This document shows, piece by piece, positions 1-8,267 of a stretch of DNA of 19,842 bases (position 1 is its first letter; each line of letters starts with the position of its first letter). The stretch lies in contig JADFSZ010000007.1 in the NCBI GenBank assembly GCA_022560555.1, positions 1 to 19,842 of the forward strand, given 5' to 3'. The notes beneath the pieces are model-generated. The model worked only from the letters and a program-made list of their open reading frames with translations, had not been told where the DNA came from and did no database searches. The DNA comes from PVC group bacterium (GTDB lineage Bacteria > GCA-001730085 > JADFSZ01). Position numbers and translations under genes: made by a program.

Positions 1-617
1 ATATTGGCGCTTTGTTTCAGGTAATCAAAAAAGACCCGCCCATCAGCAGAACCTTTAACAATCCCTTGCTCTCGCGTGTTTTGAATGAGAGCGCTTACAC
101 GGCTATCAACATCCGCAATCATAATCACCTGGCTCACATTGGGCCCAACCTTCAAAACACGCCCGACAAGCCCGTCACTCACAACCACCGTCATTTTCGG
201 CTCAATGCCGTCAAGTTGCCCTTTGTTGATCCAAAGCGTTTTACGCATCGGATGAAGATCTCTGCCTACAACTCCTGCCGCGAGAAGAACATATTCACTC
301 CCGGCCTCAAAATGAAGCATCTTCCTTAAGCGCTCATTTTCGATCTTAAACTCCTCCATCTCAATCACGATATTTTTGAGCCGAATATTCTCCCCTCGAA
401 TACGCTTGTATTCACTCTCAAGAGCCTTAAGATGATAAAGATTGTTTATGAAACCACGGCCGGCATGCGTGACATTCCCGACAACATTCTGTATGGGTTC
501 TAGAAAAGACAAAACCGGCATACGGATATAAGAAAATCCTATCCCGATAAAGACAAAAAGGATTGCGGTGAGAAAAAATCCTGCTAAGCGAAATAGAGGT
601 TTGGTAGATTCAAACAC
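1..617 (-). CDS. mreC: Rod shape-determining protein MreC (C-terminus beyond left edge)
   Basis: MreC is a periplasmic, membrane-anchored scaffold of the elongasome that links MreB filaments to the peptidoglycan synthases. About 205 codons are visible and the frame stays open to the left edge. The N-terminus has a transmembrane segment at about residues 11-30. A helical coiled-coil stretch at about 65-100 follows, then the first beta domain with family-like sequence (VSDGLVGRVLKVGP and, near the edge, REQGIVKGSADG). A GTG start at 617 is chosen because an in-frame TAG lies just upstream; that TAG is part of a TAGGGA-like ribosome site. It lies about 80 bases downstream of mreB, as in most rod-shaped bacteria. 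A TATAAT at 669-674 in the gap might give extra transcription, but no good -35 is visible. Family assignment is firm; the missing part is the end of the beta domains. Confidence 0.93.
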   Translation of the reverse strand, partial: MFESTKPLFRLAGFFLTAILFVFIGIGFSYIRMPVLSFLEPIQNVVGNVTHAGRGFINNLYHLKALESEYKRIRGENIRLKNIVIEMEEFKIENERLRKMLHFEAGSEYVLLAAGVVGRDLHPMRKTLWINKGQLDGIEPKMTVVVSDGLVGRVLKVGPNVSQVIMIADVDSRVSALIQNTREQGIVKGSADGRVFFDYLKQSAN

Positions 618-696
618 GTTTCCCTACGTGCAAGATTGAGGTGAGTAGTTTGCAGTCAAAAACAGAGTATTATAGTAAAAGGGCGTGCTAAAAAAA

Positions 697-1734
697 TCAA
701 TTTCGGGACTCAGTCAGAATCCGTTTTAAAAATTTGATTTCATCAAGCACGATTCCTGTACCTAAAACAATGGCGGTAAGAGGATCATCCGCGACGACCA
801 CCGGCAAGCCTGTTTCTTCGCGCAAAAGATTATCAAGGCCTCTTAACAAGGATCCTCCCCCGGCAAGAACCATACCGCGATCAACAAGATCCGCCGCTAA
901 TTCAGGAGGGGTCCTTTCAAGCGTCAACCTAACCGCGTCAACGATGGATCTAATGCTCTCTTTCATGGCTTCCCGGACTTCCTCTGACGTAATGGTAATG
1001 GTTTTCGGTAATCCGGATATTTGATCTCTTCCGCGAACATCAAGTGTCATTTCTTCTTTGAGAGGAAAAGCCGATCCGATTTTAATTTTAATTTCCTCGG
1101 CTGAACGCTCTCCGATCAACAGATTGTATGTTCGGCGCAAATACTGAATAATGGAATCATCCATTTCATCCCCCCCTACCCGCAGGCTCTCAGAATGCAC
1201 AATCCCCGCCAGCGAAATCACGGCCACTTCCGTGGTTCCCCCTCCCACGTCCACAATCATATTTCCACAAGGTTCTTGTACCGGCAACCCCACACCAATC
1301 GCTGCGGCCATAGGCTCTTCCATCAGGTAAACTTCACGGGCCCCCGCGCGTTCAGCCGAATCCTTCACGGCTCTTTTTTCCACCTCGGTAATGCCGGAGG
1401 GAACAGAAACAATAATTCGGGGACTCGGTCTCCAGAATCGACTGGAGTTATGAACTTTTGAGATAAAATATCTCAACATGGCTTCTGTAATTTCGAAATC
1501 CGCGATGACCCCGTCTTTCATGGGTCTTACAGCGACAATATTACCCGGTGTACGGCCCAACATTTTTTTCGCTTCGTCCCCGACGGCCAGGACATTATTC
1601 GTTCCCTTTTGAATCGAAACAACAGAAGGCTCACACAAAACGATCCCGTGCCCTTTAACGTAAACAAGTGTGTTGGCCGTCCCGAGATCAACCCCCATAT
1701 CACATGAAAACAGCCCTGATAACGCGCTCCACAT
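697..1734 (-). CDS. mreB: Rod shape-determining protein MreB (bacterial actin)
   Basis: MreB is an actin-like ATPase that forms membrane-bound filaments and directs lateral cell-wall synthesis. At 345 residues it has the usual full length. Visible actin-fold motifs are the phosphate-1 loop ([13 protein letters not shown], residues 14-26), the phosphate-2 loop ([14 protein letters not shown], 161-174) and the adenosine-binding loop ([12 protein letters not shown], 289-300). The N-terminus [10 protein letters not shown] is a short amphipathic-looking stretch that could aid membrane binding. The ATG at 1734 is supported by GGAGGA about 8 bases upstream. The coiled-coil gene ends 44 bases upstream and mreC follows about 80 bases downstream, so the three are probably co-transcribed from the promoter near 2729-2757. 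Nothing is abnormal in the sequence; the identification is certain. Confidence 0.98.
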   Translation of the reverse strand: MWSALSGLFSCDMGVDLGTANTLVYVKGHGIVLCEPSVVSIQKGTNNVLAVGDEAKKMLGRTPGNIVAVRPMKDGVIADFEITEAMLRYFISKVHNSSRFWRPSPRIIVSVPSGITEVEKRAVKDSAERAGAREVYLMEEPMAAAIGVGLPVQEPCGNMIVDVGGGTTEVAVISLAGIVHSESLRVGGDEMDDSIIQYLRRTYNLLIGERSAEEIKIKIGSAFPLKEEMTLDVRGRDQISGLPKTITITSEEVREAMKESIRSIVDAVRLTLERTPPELAADLVDRGMVLAGGGSLLRGLDNLLREETGLPVVVADDPLTAIVLGTGIVLDEIKFLKRILTESRN

Positions 1735-1778
1735 TATTTTAGTCCTCCATATGGGGTTCTCACCGATTAACTTAATAT

Positions 1779-2663
1779 TCAGATAACACTTTTCACAAGA
1801 CTTCTTTTTGGAATATTCCCATCCCCAACACGCTCAATCACAACAGCCGCGCTCATTCGATCATAGACTTTCTCGACTCGAATTTTTCCGACACGATCTC
1901 CCCCGTCATAAACCTGAAAAACAGCTCCGATACGCACGTGATCATCTTTTCCAATATCGATGATGACAAAATCATACTCAGTGTTATACAACAAGACGCT
2001 TCCGGTCAATCTATCACTCTGGGAACTGAGAAGCGATAGATCAATATTTTCTCCTGGTGTTAACTTTTCGCTAAGCTCCGGCGTATTTATTTTAGGGGCG
2101 ATTTCAGATGCCGGAGGAGCTTTGACAACCACTCGTTTCAAATCAACCGAATTTTTACTTTCTAAAATTTTTTTTAAATCATCCTGAGCCTGCTGAAGCT
2201 GCTGCGAGAGCTCCTCGTTCAGCCGGGCAACCTCTTCCCAATTTTGCTTAGCTTTCGTTACTTCTTGTAAAAGATTTTCTTTCTCGTTTGCAATACTGAC
2301 ATTAAGATTTTGAAGTTCCTCGATTTCTTTTTGTCTTTGATTTATGGTTGCTTCAAGCTCTTCTCTTCTGGTAATCCCTCTCGCTAATTTCTCCGCCATT
2401 GATTCTGTTTCGGCAAGCATGCGAAGATGTTCTTCGTTGAACGTCTCGTTTTCCTTCTTCAAAGAAACCATTATATCCAACTGGGCCTCTAAATCGTTTT
2501 CCACAGTCAATAGTTTTTGACTCGCCAAATCCTTTTCTTCGGTCACTTTTATGATTTCGTCCTTGAGCTCTTCTCCGCGACTATAAACATACATCGTACC
2601 GGTAAAGCAGACAATACTTAAAACAAGCAGTACCGACATCAATATCTTTACGCGTTCATTCAT
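1779..2663 (-). CDS. Membrane-anchored coiled-coil protein with C-terminal beta domain, function unknown
   Basis: This 294-residue protein has no family I can name with certainty. It starts with a short basic N-terminus and one transmembrane segment (about residues 7-26). A long, charged, Glu/Lys/Gln-rich heptad region (about 31-170) is typical of a parallel coiled coil. A proline-containing linker (about 180-215) follows, then a compact beta-rich C-terminal domain (about 220-294) with the stretches [19 protein letters not shown] and [21 protein letters not shown]. That pattern of 'function as a constant, then an x-VFxVY-x-G-x-xIGKI turn' resembles small SH3-like domains at the ends of envelope proteins. 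The topology predicts a periplasmic rod with a globular tip, much like MreC. The ATG at 2663 has only a weak GGA ribosome site. It lies 44 bases before mreB, suggesting a role in envelope or cell-shape assembly; that role is inference. Confidence 0.75.
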   Translation of the reverse strand: MNERVKILMSVLLVLSIVCFTGTMYVYSRGEELKDEIIKVTEEKDLASQKLLTVENDLEAQLDIMVSLKKENETFNEEHLRMLAETESMAEKLARGITRREELEATINQRQKEIEELQNLNVSIANEKENLLQEVTKAKQNWEEVARLNEELSQQLQQAQDDLKKILESKNSVDLKRVVVKAPPASEIAPKINTPELSEKLTPGENIDLSLLSSQSDRLTGSVLLYNTEYDFVIIDIGKDDHVRIGAVFQVYDGGDRVGKIRVEKVYDRMSAAVVIERVGDGNIPKRSLVKSVI

Positions 2664-2728
2664 TCGATGTCCATTGAATCAAGGAAACGATCTGCCTCAT
2701 TTGAATTGTATACACCCGTAGATTGATC

Positions 2729-2757
2729 CTTATAGCATAACTCTCTGCCAAGAGCAA
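2729..2757 (-). promoter_or_regulatory. Putative sigma70-type promoter for the coiled-coil-mreB-mreC unit
   Basis: On the minus strand TTGCTC (2752-2757) and TATAAG (2729-2734) are separated by exactly 17 bases. The -10 is preceded by TGC, an extended -10 element. It lies about 65 bases before the start of the coiled-coil gene at 2663 and after the end of the ExeA-like gene at 2810. The -35 matches only three of six bases, so strength is uncertain. It is the best promoter-like match I found in the 146-base gap. Confidence 0.45.
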
Positions 2758-2809
2758 GCGAATTCTCCCCCCTACACTCTTCCTATCCTTTTATAATTAA
2801 GAACGTTAC

Positions 2810-3724
2810 CTATTTCCTCATGCCCGCTTCGGGCTTGCCCTGGGCCAGAGTCTCGAGTTGTGTCATTTTAAAATAGTGGAAGCCTTCGGAAGAGCCCTCC
2901 AAATCCATACAAGCGTCATGAACCGTCACTAAATCCACATGGCGGGTATGACTTGTGAACGCGATCAAAAGCGCAATATCAGCCAACGAGCATATAATGC
3001 GCGGAATCCCTTGCGAATACTGAAAAACGGCGTCAAATCCATCAGGCATAAAAATATCCGGCCCACTGTAACCCGCTTGTTTCAGGCGGAATCGGATGAG
3101 ACCTTCGGTATCAACACGATCGAGATTTCCCAGGAAAAATCGCACGGGAAGCCTCTGCCAAAATTCCGGTATAGAACGGATCATTCCCTCTAAAGGTTTC
3201 TGCCCGGACAAAATAATTGTCAGCAAAAATTCCGACGACATGGAGAAATTCAAGAGCATTCTCAGCTCTTGAAGGGTCTGGGGAAATTTGTTAAGCATAT
3301 GGGCTTCATCAACAATAATCAGACAAAGATGATTTTCCCGATGATGTTCATAAAGTTTTGATCTCAATTGATTCAGATTGCGATGTCGATCCCTTGATGG
3401 ATCTTCAACCCCCAATTGCAACGCGATCTCCCGAATCATCTGGTTGGGTGTCATCGAAGGATGATCAATAACAGCCGTGAATAATTCCCTGGATGATTCC
3501 TCCCTTAATTCCTGGCACAAGTAATTTAAGATAGACGTTTTTCCGTCTCCCGGATTGTCGGACACAATAAGGATTCCACCTTTGTTTGTTTGGATCGCGT
3601 ACCTCATCCTAATAAGACATTCCCGATGCTGACGGCTCGGGTAAAGCATTTCAGGGTCCGGCATCAGTGAAAACGGGGGTTTTTGAAACCCCCAATAATC
3701 GTTAAATTTTGAACTCATGTGCAT
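2810..3724 (-). CDS. ExeA/GspA-like AAA ATPase
   Basis: This is an AAA-type ATPase of the ExeA/GspA (general secretion pathway A) and TniB-like family, 304 residues long. The N-terminus has the family signature (YWGFQKPPFSLMPDPEMLYPS, from residue 10). A Walker A-like loop follows (SDNPGDGKTS, 55-64), then Walker B (LCLIIVDEAH, 133-142) and a sensor-1 region (LTIILSGQ, 168-175). A helical lid follows with GIPRIICSLADIAL. The usual first glycine of the P-loop is serine here, while GK-T is kept, so ATP binding is likely but not certain. Unlike ExeA of Aeromonas it has no transmembrane segment or peptidoglycan-binding tail, so it is a soluble core only. No transposase or type II secretion gene is adjacent, which leaves its partner unknown. 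The NYN gene ends 7 bases upstream. Neither the ATG at 3724 nor the one at 3718 has a clear ribosome site. Confidence 0.85.
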   Translation of the reverse strand: MHMSSKFNDYWGFQKPPFSLMPDPEMLYPSRQHRECLIRMRYAIQTNKGGILIVSDNPGDGKTSILNYLCQELREESSRELFTAVIDHPSMTPNQMIREIALQLGVEDPSRDRHRNLNQLRSKLYEHHRENHLCLIIVDEAHMLNKFPQTLQELRMLLNFSMSSEFLLTIILSGQKPLEGMIRSIPEFWQRLPVRFFLGNLDRVDTEGLIRFRLKQAGYSGPDIFMPDGFDAVFQYSQGIPRIICSLADIALLIAFTSHTRHVDLVTVHDACMDLEGSSEGFHYFKMTQLETLAQGKPEAGMRK

Positions 3725-3731
3725 TTTTTAA

Positions 3732-4238
3732 TTAATCCGTAAACGTATCGCGAAGTTTTTGTTCAAGTCCTTTGGGTATTTGACCACTTAGTTTTTTGGA
3801 TGAACCATTCCGGAGCCTCCGGGCCTTCTCTTGCTGTTTTGTCATGTTTTCCCAATACTTCTCGAGTTCCCGGGCCGAAACGCGAAGAGCTCCATATCCC
3901 AGAATCTGTTGTTGAATCATCCCGTCCGATGTCGCGACAACCACCGATTCTTTCTTTCCTTTTTCCTTTGAAATCTTTTCAATAATCGAATCGGCGGTTT
4001 TTCCTTTTGGGGAGTACTTTACTCTGACACCCTGGATCTCCGCATCATCCCCAACCGGTCCCTGGCCGTCAAAAACAACCAAAATTCTGGTGCGGGTTGC
4101 CGCCTTCAATTCAGCCAAAAGACTGATCAAATGATCTCGGGCATCTTCGAGACTTAAAAGCTTACTCTTTTGAAAACAAGCCCATTGATGGATGATGTTG
4201 TAGCCATCAACGACTAAAAGCGTTTCTTCTGATAACAT
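3732..4238 (-). CDS. NYN/PIN-like domain protein of the YacP (Rae1-type) family, probable endoribonuclease
   Basis: The protein resembles YacP/Rae1, a PIN-fold nuclease that in Bacillus cleaves mRNA on the ribosome. The opening strand LLVVDGYNII carries the first acidic residue and the conserved DGYN. The strand ILVVFDGQGP gives the second acid. TADSIIEKI and VVVATSDGMIQ give further acidic positions expected in the active site. The C-terminus is basic and helical (KQQEKARRLRNGSSKK), consistent with RNA or ribosome binding. I chose the ATG at 4238 because the family usually begins only a few residues before VDGYN. An in-frame GTG at 4265 would add nine residues, and neither start has a clear ribosome site. 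It is the first gene after a promoter at 4324-4352 and runs directly into the ExeA-like gene. The fold is well supported; the substrate is not visible. Confidence 0.82.
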   Translation of the reverse strand: MLSEETLLVVDGYNIIHQWACFQKSKLLSLEDARDHLISLLAELKAATRTRILVVFDGQGPVGDDAEIQGVRVKYSPKGKTADSIIEKISKEKGKKESVVVATSDGMIQQQILGYGALRVSARELEKYWENMTKQQEKARRLRNGSSKKLSGQIPKGLEQKLRDTFTD

Positions 4239-4300
4239 AGTTTTTAGGAAACCACGATAGGGCACTTTGTCTTAAATCGCAAGCCCCATGAAATTTAATC

Positions 4301-4328
4301 TTGAACTATTCGGAGTGTAACGTATAAT
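4301..4328 (+). promoter_or_regulatory. Putative sigma70 promoter for the ppiD-like gene
   Basis: On the plus strand TTGAAC (4301-4306) and a perfect TATAAT (4323-4328) are separated by 16 bases. A transcript would start near 4335 and leave a leader of about 100 bases before the ATG at 4437. That leader has no obvious ribosome site or strong hairpin that I could see. The -10 box is shared with the opposite-strand promoter at 4324-4352. Confidence 0.6.
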
Positions 4329-4352
4329 ATCACCCGTTCCCGATTTTGTAAA
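4324..4352 (-). promoter_or_regulatory. Putative sigma70 promoter for the NYN-ExeA genes, overlapping the divergent promoter
   Basis: On the minus strand TTTACA (4347-4352) and TATTAT (4324-4329) are separated by 17 bases, five of six matches in each box. Transcription would start near 4317, about 80 bases before the ATG at 4238. Its -10 lies on the same base pairs as the plus-strand TATAAT, so the two promoters probably compete for RNA polymerase. Confidence 0.6.
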
Positions 4353-4436
4353 GGCCGCAAATCATTAGAGATTCAAGGCTTGCATGGGCATACGGCTACA
4401 ATAAAACCGTGAAAACTCACTGAGTTATATAAGTAT

Positions 4437-6419
4437 ATGTCGATTGTATTCTTAAGAGAGCATCTCAAAAAAATTATCGCGACAATGGCTGTTCTCATCA
4501 TTCCCGGCTTTGTCCTCTGGGGCGCCCAAGACTACTTTACGAGTAAGCGTCACCAAACTTACGCGGCTAAAATATACGATACAAAAATTAAATTGTCCGA
4601 TTATACCTACGCGCGTCAAACCATTCAAATTAATTCTTTTATGGATCTATTGGGCATGGGTCTCAATTTCGATCAGGCCCGACAGCTCCTGAATGTCAAT
4701 AAAGACGCTTTCGATGAAATGGCATGGGATCGTTTGGTCTTCCTCGAAAAAGCAAAACAAAAAGGAACACTGGCAACAGACACAGAGGTGGCAAACATCA
4801 TTTTTCAGAATCCGTTTTTTACCGATCCCACAACCCGGCAATTCAACAAGCAACAGTATCAGGCCGTGCTCTCTCGCGGCATCGGGGTTTCTGTTTCAAC
4901 ATACGAAGAAATAGTACGGGACAATGTCCGGGTCGCAAAAAACACATTTTGGACGAAGGATTTCTCTTTGACAACATCCAATGAACGCAATTTACAAAAC
5001 CACATCCAAAACGACGCGGTTACAGCTATCTTTATTCCATACAAGTCAAAAAATTTCACGCATCATATCACCAATACCAAAGAGGAAATTAGATCCTACT
5101 ATAGCCAAAACCAGGATCAATTCCTCCTTCCTCCCCAAACTCAAATTCAATACGTTGAACTCAGCGCGGAAAATGTTCGTGAGGGGATATTGGTCACCGA
5201 TGAAGAAATCGATAATTATTACGAAGAAAACAAAGAGGCTTATTTTGAAGATGAGAAAATCAGCGCGCGGCATATTCTGATCTCTCATAAAGATGCCGAA
5301 CGCGCGACGAATCAAAGCCGAAGCAAAGAAGAAGCCTATGAAATAGTCACCCGGCTCTTAGCAGAAGTCACACAAACACCCGAACGTTTTTCTGAAGTTG
5401 CCAAAAAGGAATCCGACGGCCCGTCAAATATCAAGGGCGGGGATCTCGGTGAATTTTCAAAAGGGGCTATGGATATCAATTTTGAAGAAGCGGCTTTCCG
5501 GTTGACTCAAAATGAAATCAGCGATATTGTCGAAACCCCTTACGGATTTCATATCATTCAAGTCTACGCTAGGCAAGAGAGCGTGATCCAAACACTAGAC
5601 GATGTTCGTAAAGATATAAAGGAAAATCTCGAAAAGAATAGAATTGAAGAAGCCCTTCGACAGAAAGCGTATGTCTTTTCTGATGAGCTCTACGACCTGT
5701 ATGAAGATCATGCCGAGGAACTAGTTCCTACCGCGGATACGGAACTGATAAAAAATCTCGCGTCGGTTTGGGAGAGACCCCTCCATACATCCCCATGGTT
5801 TTCAGAAGTTGACACTATCGATGAAAAATGGTACTTTCCCGAATTGATCGAGGAGGCTCTGTCTCTTGAGGTCGGAGAACCGGGATCCCTCGCGTATGAA
5901 AACCAAGAGTCCTTTTACGTGTTTCAAGTCACCCAAAAAAGGGAGGCGTATCTCCCTTCATTTGACGAAGTTTATCTCGATGTCGACAAACTCCTCCTTA
6001 ACAGCAAAGCCTTCAAAGCCGCCAAAGCAAAAGCCATTCAGGATCGTCAGCTCATAAACACAATTTTGCAGGAATCGGATCAAACCATCGAGACGGCTCT
6101 CAAAAACTTAAAACTACCTTCTGTTGGACCAAAATCCATTTTTTACGGCGGCACCATCCGGGAGTTTCAGGATGAAACTGAGCTGGCACCTTTTGCTTTC
6201 AGTGTGGGCCAAGAAGCCATTAGTCCTCCCCTAAAGATCTCGGATGGATTCGTCCTCGTTTATGTCACTAAACGTTCTTTTGCCGAAGATTTGGATAGTA
6301 ATCCGGAGGCAAAGACAAAAATTCAAAATCAGCTGCGCCTTAAAAAGGCCGCCATGTTGTTTGAAGACTGGAAAGCGCATCTCCGCCGGAATGTTGTTGA
6401 AATCAATTGGAACATGTAA
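4437..6419 (+). CDS. ppiD: PpiD/SurA-like membrane-anchored peptidyl-prolyl isomerase
   Basis: This 660-residue protein looks like PpiD, an inner-membrane periplasmic chaperone that assists folding of exported proteins. An uncleaved signal anchor lies at about residues 11-29. A long SurA_N-type helical region follows (about 40-270), including paired NPFF and VLxxGIxVSxxTYEEIVR elements. One parvulin domain spans about 275-380, with ISARHILIS at its start, GGDLGEFSKG in the middle and ETPYGFHIIQV at its end. Further down, weaker pieces (SLEVGEPGSLAYENQ near 475 and SVGQEAISPPLKISDGFVLVYV near 589) look like degenerate second halves of parvulin modules, a pattern also known in PpiD. It is the only plus-strand gene here and ends 3 bases from the stop of the sigma54 activator. 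No clear ribosome site precedes the ATG. The gene symbol is by resemblance. Confidence 0.85.
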   Translation: MSIVFLREHLKKIIATMAVLIIPGFVLWGAQDYFTSKRHQTYAAKIYDTKIKLSDYTYARQTIQINSFMDLLGMGLNFDQARQLLNVNKDAFDEMAWDRLVFLEKAKQKGTLATDTEVANIIFQNPFFTDPTTRQFNKQQYQAVLSRGIGVSVSTYEEIVRDNVRVAKNTFWTKDFSLTTSNERNLQNHIQNDAVTAIFIPYKSKNFTHHITNTKEEIRSYYSQNQDQFLLPPQTQIQYVELSAENVREGILVTDEEIDNYYEENKEAYFEDEKISARHILISHKDAERATNQSRSKEEAYEIVTRLLAEVTQTPERFSEVAKKESDGPSNIKGGDLGEFSKGAMDINFEEAAFRLTQNEISDIVETPYGFHIIQVYARQESVIQTLDDVRKDIKENLEKNRIEEALRQKAYVFSDELYDLYEDHAEELVPTADTELIKNLASVWERPLHTSPWFSEVDTIDEKWYFPELIEEALSLEVGEPGSLAYENQESFYVFQVTQKREAYLPSFDEVYLDVDKLLLNSKAFKAAKAKAIQDRQLINTILQESDQTIETALKNLKLPSVGPKSIFYGGTIREFQDETELAPFAFSVGQEAISPPLKISDGFVLVYVTKRSFAEDLDSNPEAKTKIQNQLRLKKAAMLFEDWKAHLRRNVVEINWNM

Positions 6420-6422
6420 AAC

Positions 6423-7949
6423 CTAGAGATAATCGGGGGCTTTCATTTCGAAGGATTTGATTTTGCGGTCTAGACGGTTTCTTGAAATATTCAGAATTTT
6501 CGCGGCTCGGCTTTTGTTCCATCCTGTCTGATTAAGAACGGCTTCAATATGTTTTTTATCGGCATTGTCAAGAGCAAGACTGCTTTTAGGTTTTTCATCT
6601 ATTTCATTTTTTCTAATTTCCTCGGATAAATGCTCCAATGTGAGAACATCGCCCTCGCCCAAAACGACAGCCCGTTCAATTGTGTTTCTTAACTCCCTCA
6701 CATTTCCCGGCCAGCTATAAGCTACAAGACATTCAAGGGCTTCCTGATGAATACGAGTCATTGTTTGCCCCGCGTCTTTGCTGAATTGATCCAAAAATCT
6801 ATGAGCCAAAAGCGATATATCGTCTTTACGATCCTTTAGAGCCGGCAAATCAATACAAATCACCTTAAGGCGATAAAACAAATCTTCTCTAAATTTTCCC
6901 TCTTGAACGAGTTTTGGCAAATCCTCATTCGTCGCTGAAATCACGCGAATATCAATATCAATCAATTGATTGCCCCCGACACGTTCGATTTGGCGTTCTT
7001 CTAACACACGAAGTAATTTAATTTGAGTTTCATGATTGAGCGTGCCGATTTCATCCAAGAAAATTGTGCCTCCGTTAGCAGACTCGAATTTTCCAAGTTT
7101 CAATTTATCCGCTCCCGTAAAAGCTCCTTTTTCATGGCCAAACAATTCACTTTCAAGAAGTGTTCCCGTTAAAATCGAGCAGGCTACAGGAACAAAAGCC
7201 CCTCCCACGCGTTCACTTTGATAATGAATATTTCTTGCGACGAGCTCCTTGCCCGTGCCGCTTGGCCCGGTAATATGAACGGTAGAGTTTGTTTTCGATA
7301 CTTTTTGAATTAAATTAAATACCGACTTCATTTCAGCACTTTCACCGATAAGAATATATTTTTTATTGATTTCGCTTTTTAAAAGAGAATTTTCTTTTCG
7401 GGTTTGCGTGTGTGATTTAGCATTATTAATGGCTATAGCAGCAAATCCGGACAAAAGGGACGCGAGAAGCAGGTCTTTTTCATCAAAGCATTTTTGTCCT
7501 TTTTTGTTCAAAATTTCGATCACACCGATGACGCGATCTTCCATTTTACATGGAACACAAATCATGGATTTTGTGGGAAAAGAAATCATCTCACTGATTT
7601 GGCGACTAAATCGCTCATCCGTATCGGCATCTTTCACGAGAACTGATTCTGCGTGCTCGGCCACCCATCCCGCGATTCCTTCACCCATATCCAGAGTAAA
7701 CTTTTTCAGCTCCTTTGATTTTGCACCGGTTGTCGTTCGAAAATGGAGCTTTTTGTCTAAGGGGTCCATCAGTAAAATGGAGCTGGCCTCCGCGCTGAGA
7801 ATAGCATTCGTCTGGGTCATGATTCGCTCCAGCACATCATCAAGCGCAAGAGTTGAATGGATAGTTCGACTGACTTCTAAGAGGTTCATAAACTGCTCTT
7901 TTGAGAGCAATCCGTAATTTTCCTTAAGATCCGTTAATGACGAACTCAT
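6423..7949 (-). CDS. GAF-domain sigma54-dependent transcriptional activator (NtrC/NifA class)
   Basis: This 508-residue regulator activates RNA polymerase carrying sigma54 (RpoN). It has a GAF sensor domain (about residues 28-175) and no phosphorylatable receiver domain, so control is probably by a ligand or partner bound to GAF. The AAA+ core has Walker A GPSGTGKE (228-235), the sigma54-contacting loop GAFTGA (275-280), Walker B GGTIFLDE (293-300), and WPGNVREL (413-420). A Fis-type helix-turn-helix closes the protein (about 464-500, GWNKSRAAKILNISRNRLDR). All catalytic motifs are intact. The ATG at 7949 follows the zinc-ribbon gene by 18 bases, so the two are probably co-transcribed. Its target genes are not obvious: I found no convincing -24/-12 element in the window. 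Domain architecture resembles NifA and NorR, but the signal sensed cannot be told. Confidence 0.93.
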   Translation of the reverse strand: MSSSLTDLKENYGLLSKEQFMNLLEVSRTIHSTLALDDVLERIMTQTNAILSAEASSILLMDPLDKKLHFRTTTGAKSKELKKFTLDMGEGIAGWVAEHAESVLVKDADTDERFSRQISEMISFPTKSMICVPCKMEDRVIGVIEILNKKGQKCFDEKDLLLASLLSGFAAIAINNAKSHTQTRKENSLLKSEINKKYILIGESAEMKSVFNLIQKVSKTNSTVHITGPSGTGKELVARNIHYQSERVGGAFVPVACSILTGTLLESELFGHEKGAFTGADKLKLGKFESANGGTIFLDEIGTLNHETQIKLLRVLEERQIERVGGNQLIDIDIRVISATNEDLPKLVQEGKFREDLFYRLKVICIDLPALKDRKDDISLLAHRFLDQFSKDAGQTMTRIHQEALECLVAYSWPGNVRELRNTIERAVVLGEGDVLTLEHLSEEIRKNEIDEKPKSSLALDNADKKHIEAVLNQTGWNKSRAAKILNISRNRLDRKIKSFEMKAPDYL

Positions 7950-7967
7950 ATTTGCCGCGCCTTTTTG

Positions 7968-8264
7968 TTATTTTTTATCCGGCTTTTTTTGTGTTTCAGA
8001 CGTTTTTGATGAAGACGAATCGCTTTTCGAATCTTTGGATGAAGATTTGGGGGCTTCTTTTTTAGCACCTTTTTGATACGACGCGCTTCGGTAATCCGTT
8101 TGATAAAAGCCGCTGCCTTTAAAGAGTATGCCGGAACCACTGCCGATTAGACGTTTGACTCCTTTGCCGCATTCCGGACAGATCTTTATCGGGGCTTCTG
8201 TTATGGGCTGAAAAACCTCAAATTTAAAATCGCATGTTGTGCATCTATATGGATAAGTGGGCAT
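7968..8264 (-). CDS. FmdB-family zinc-ribbon regulatory protein
   Basis: A 98-residue protein of the FmdB/CxxC_CXXC_SSSS family, named after a putative regulator of formamidase genes. The opening MPTYPYRCTTC and a second pair, CPEC, give a four-cysteine zinc site (C8, C11, C29, C32). The family-typical GSGSGILFKGSGFYQTDYR follows, and the last 40 residues are a low-complexity Lys/Ser tail that is probably disordered. Its biochemical role is not established; nucleic-acid binding is the common guess. The start is the ATG at 8264, the natural start of the zinc ribbon, although no ribosome site is visible. The leader instead carries a cluster of ATAC-type repeats (8268-8301). It sits between acpS and the sigma54 activator. 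Confidence 0.9.
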   Translation of the reverse strand: MPTYPYRCTTCDFKFEVFQPITEAPIKICPECGKGVKRLIGSGSGILFKGSGFYQTDYRSASYQKGAKKEAPKSSSKDSKSDSSSSKTSETQKKPDKK

Positions 8265-8267
8265 TTT

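Noticed and set aside
50-75. Possible frameshift in mreC near the left edge
   Set aside because: A careful re-read gives REQGIVKGSADG in an unbroken frame to the edge; the apparent shift came from miscounting a run of three C.
443-460. CRISPR, insertion sequence or phage-like structure anywhere in the window
   Set aside because: No regularly spaced repeats, transposase motifs, terminal inverted repeats or phage genes were seen on either strand; coordinates here are nominal.
6180-6200. TGGCAC...TGCT resembling a sigma54 -24/-12 site
   Set aside because: The spacing between GG and GC is two bases too short and it is inside the ppiD-like coding region.
7366-7917. 183-codon open frame on the plus strand
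   Set aside because: It lies opposite the sigma54 activator and has no ribosome site or family features; the minus-strand gene has clear domains throughout.
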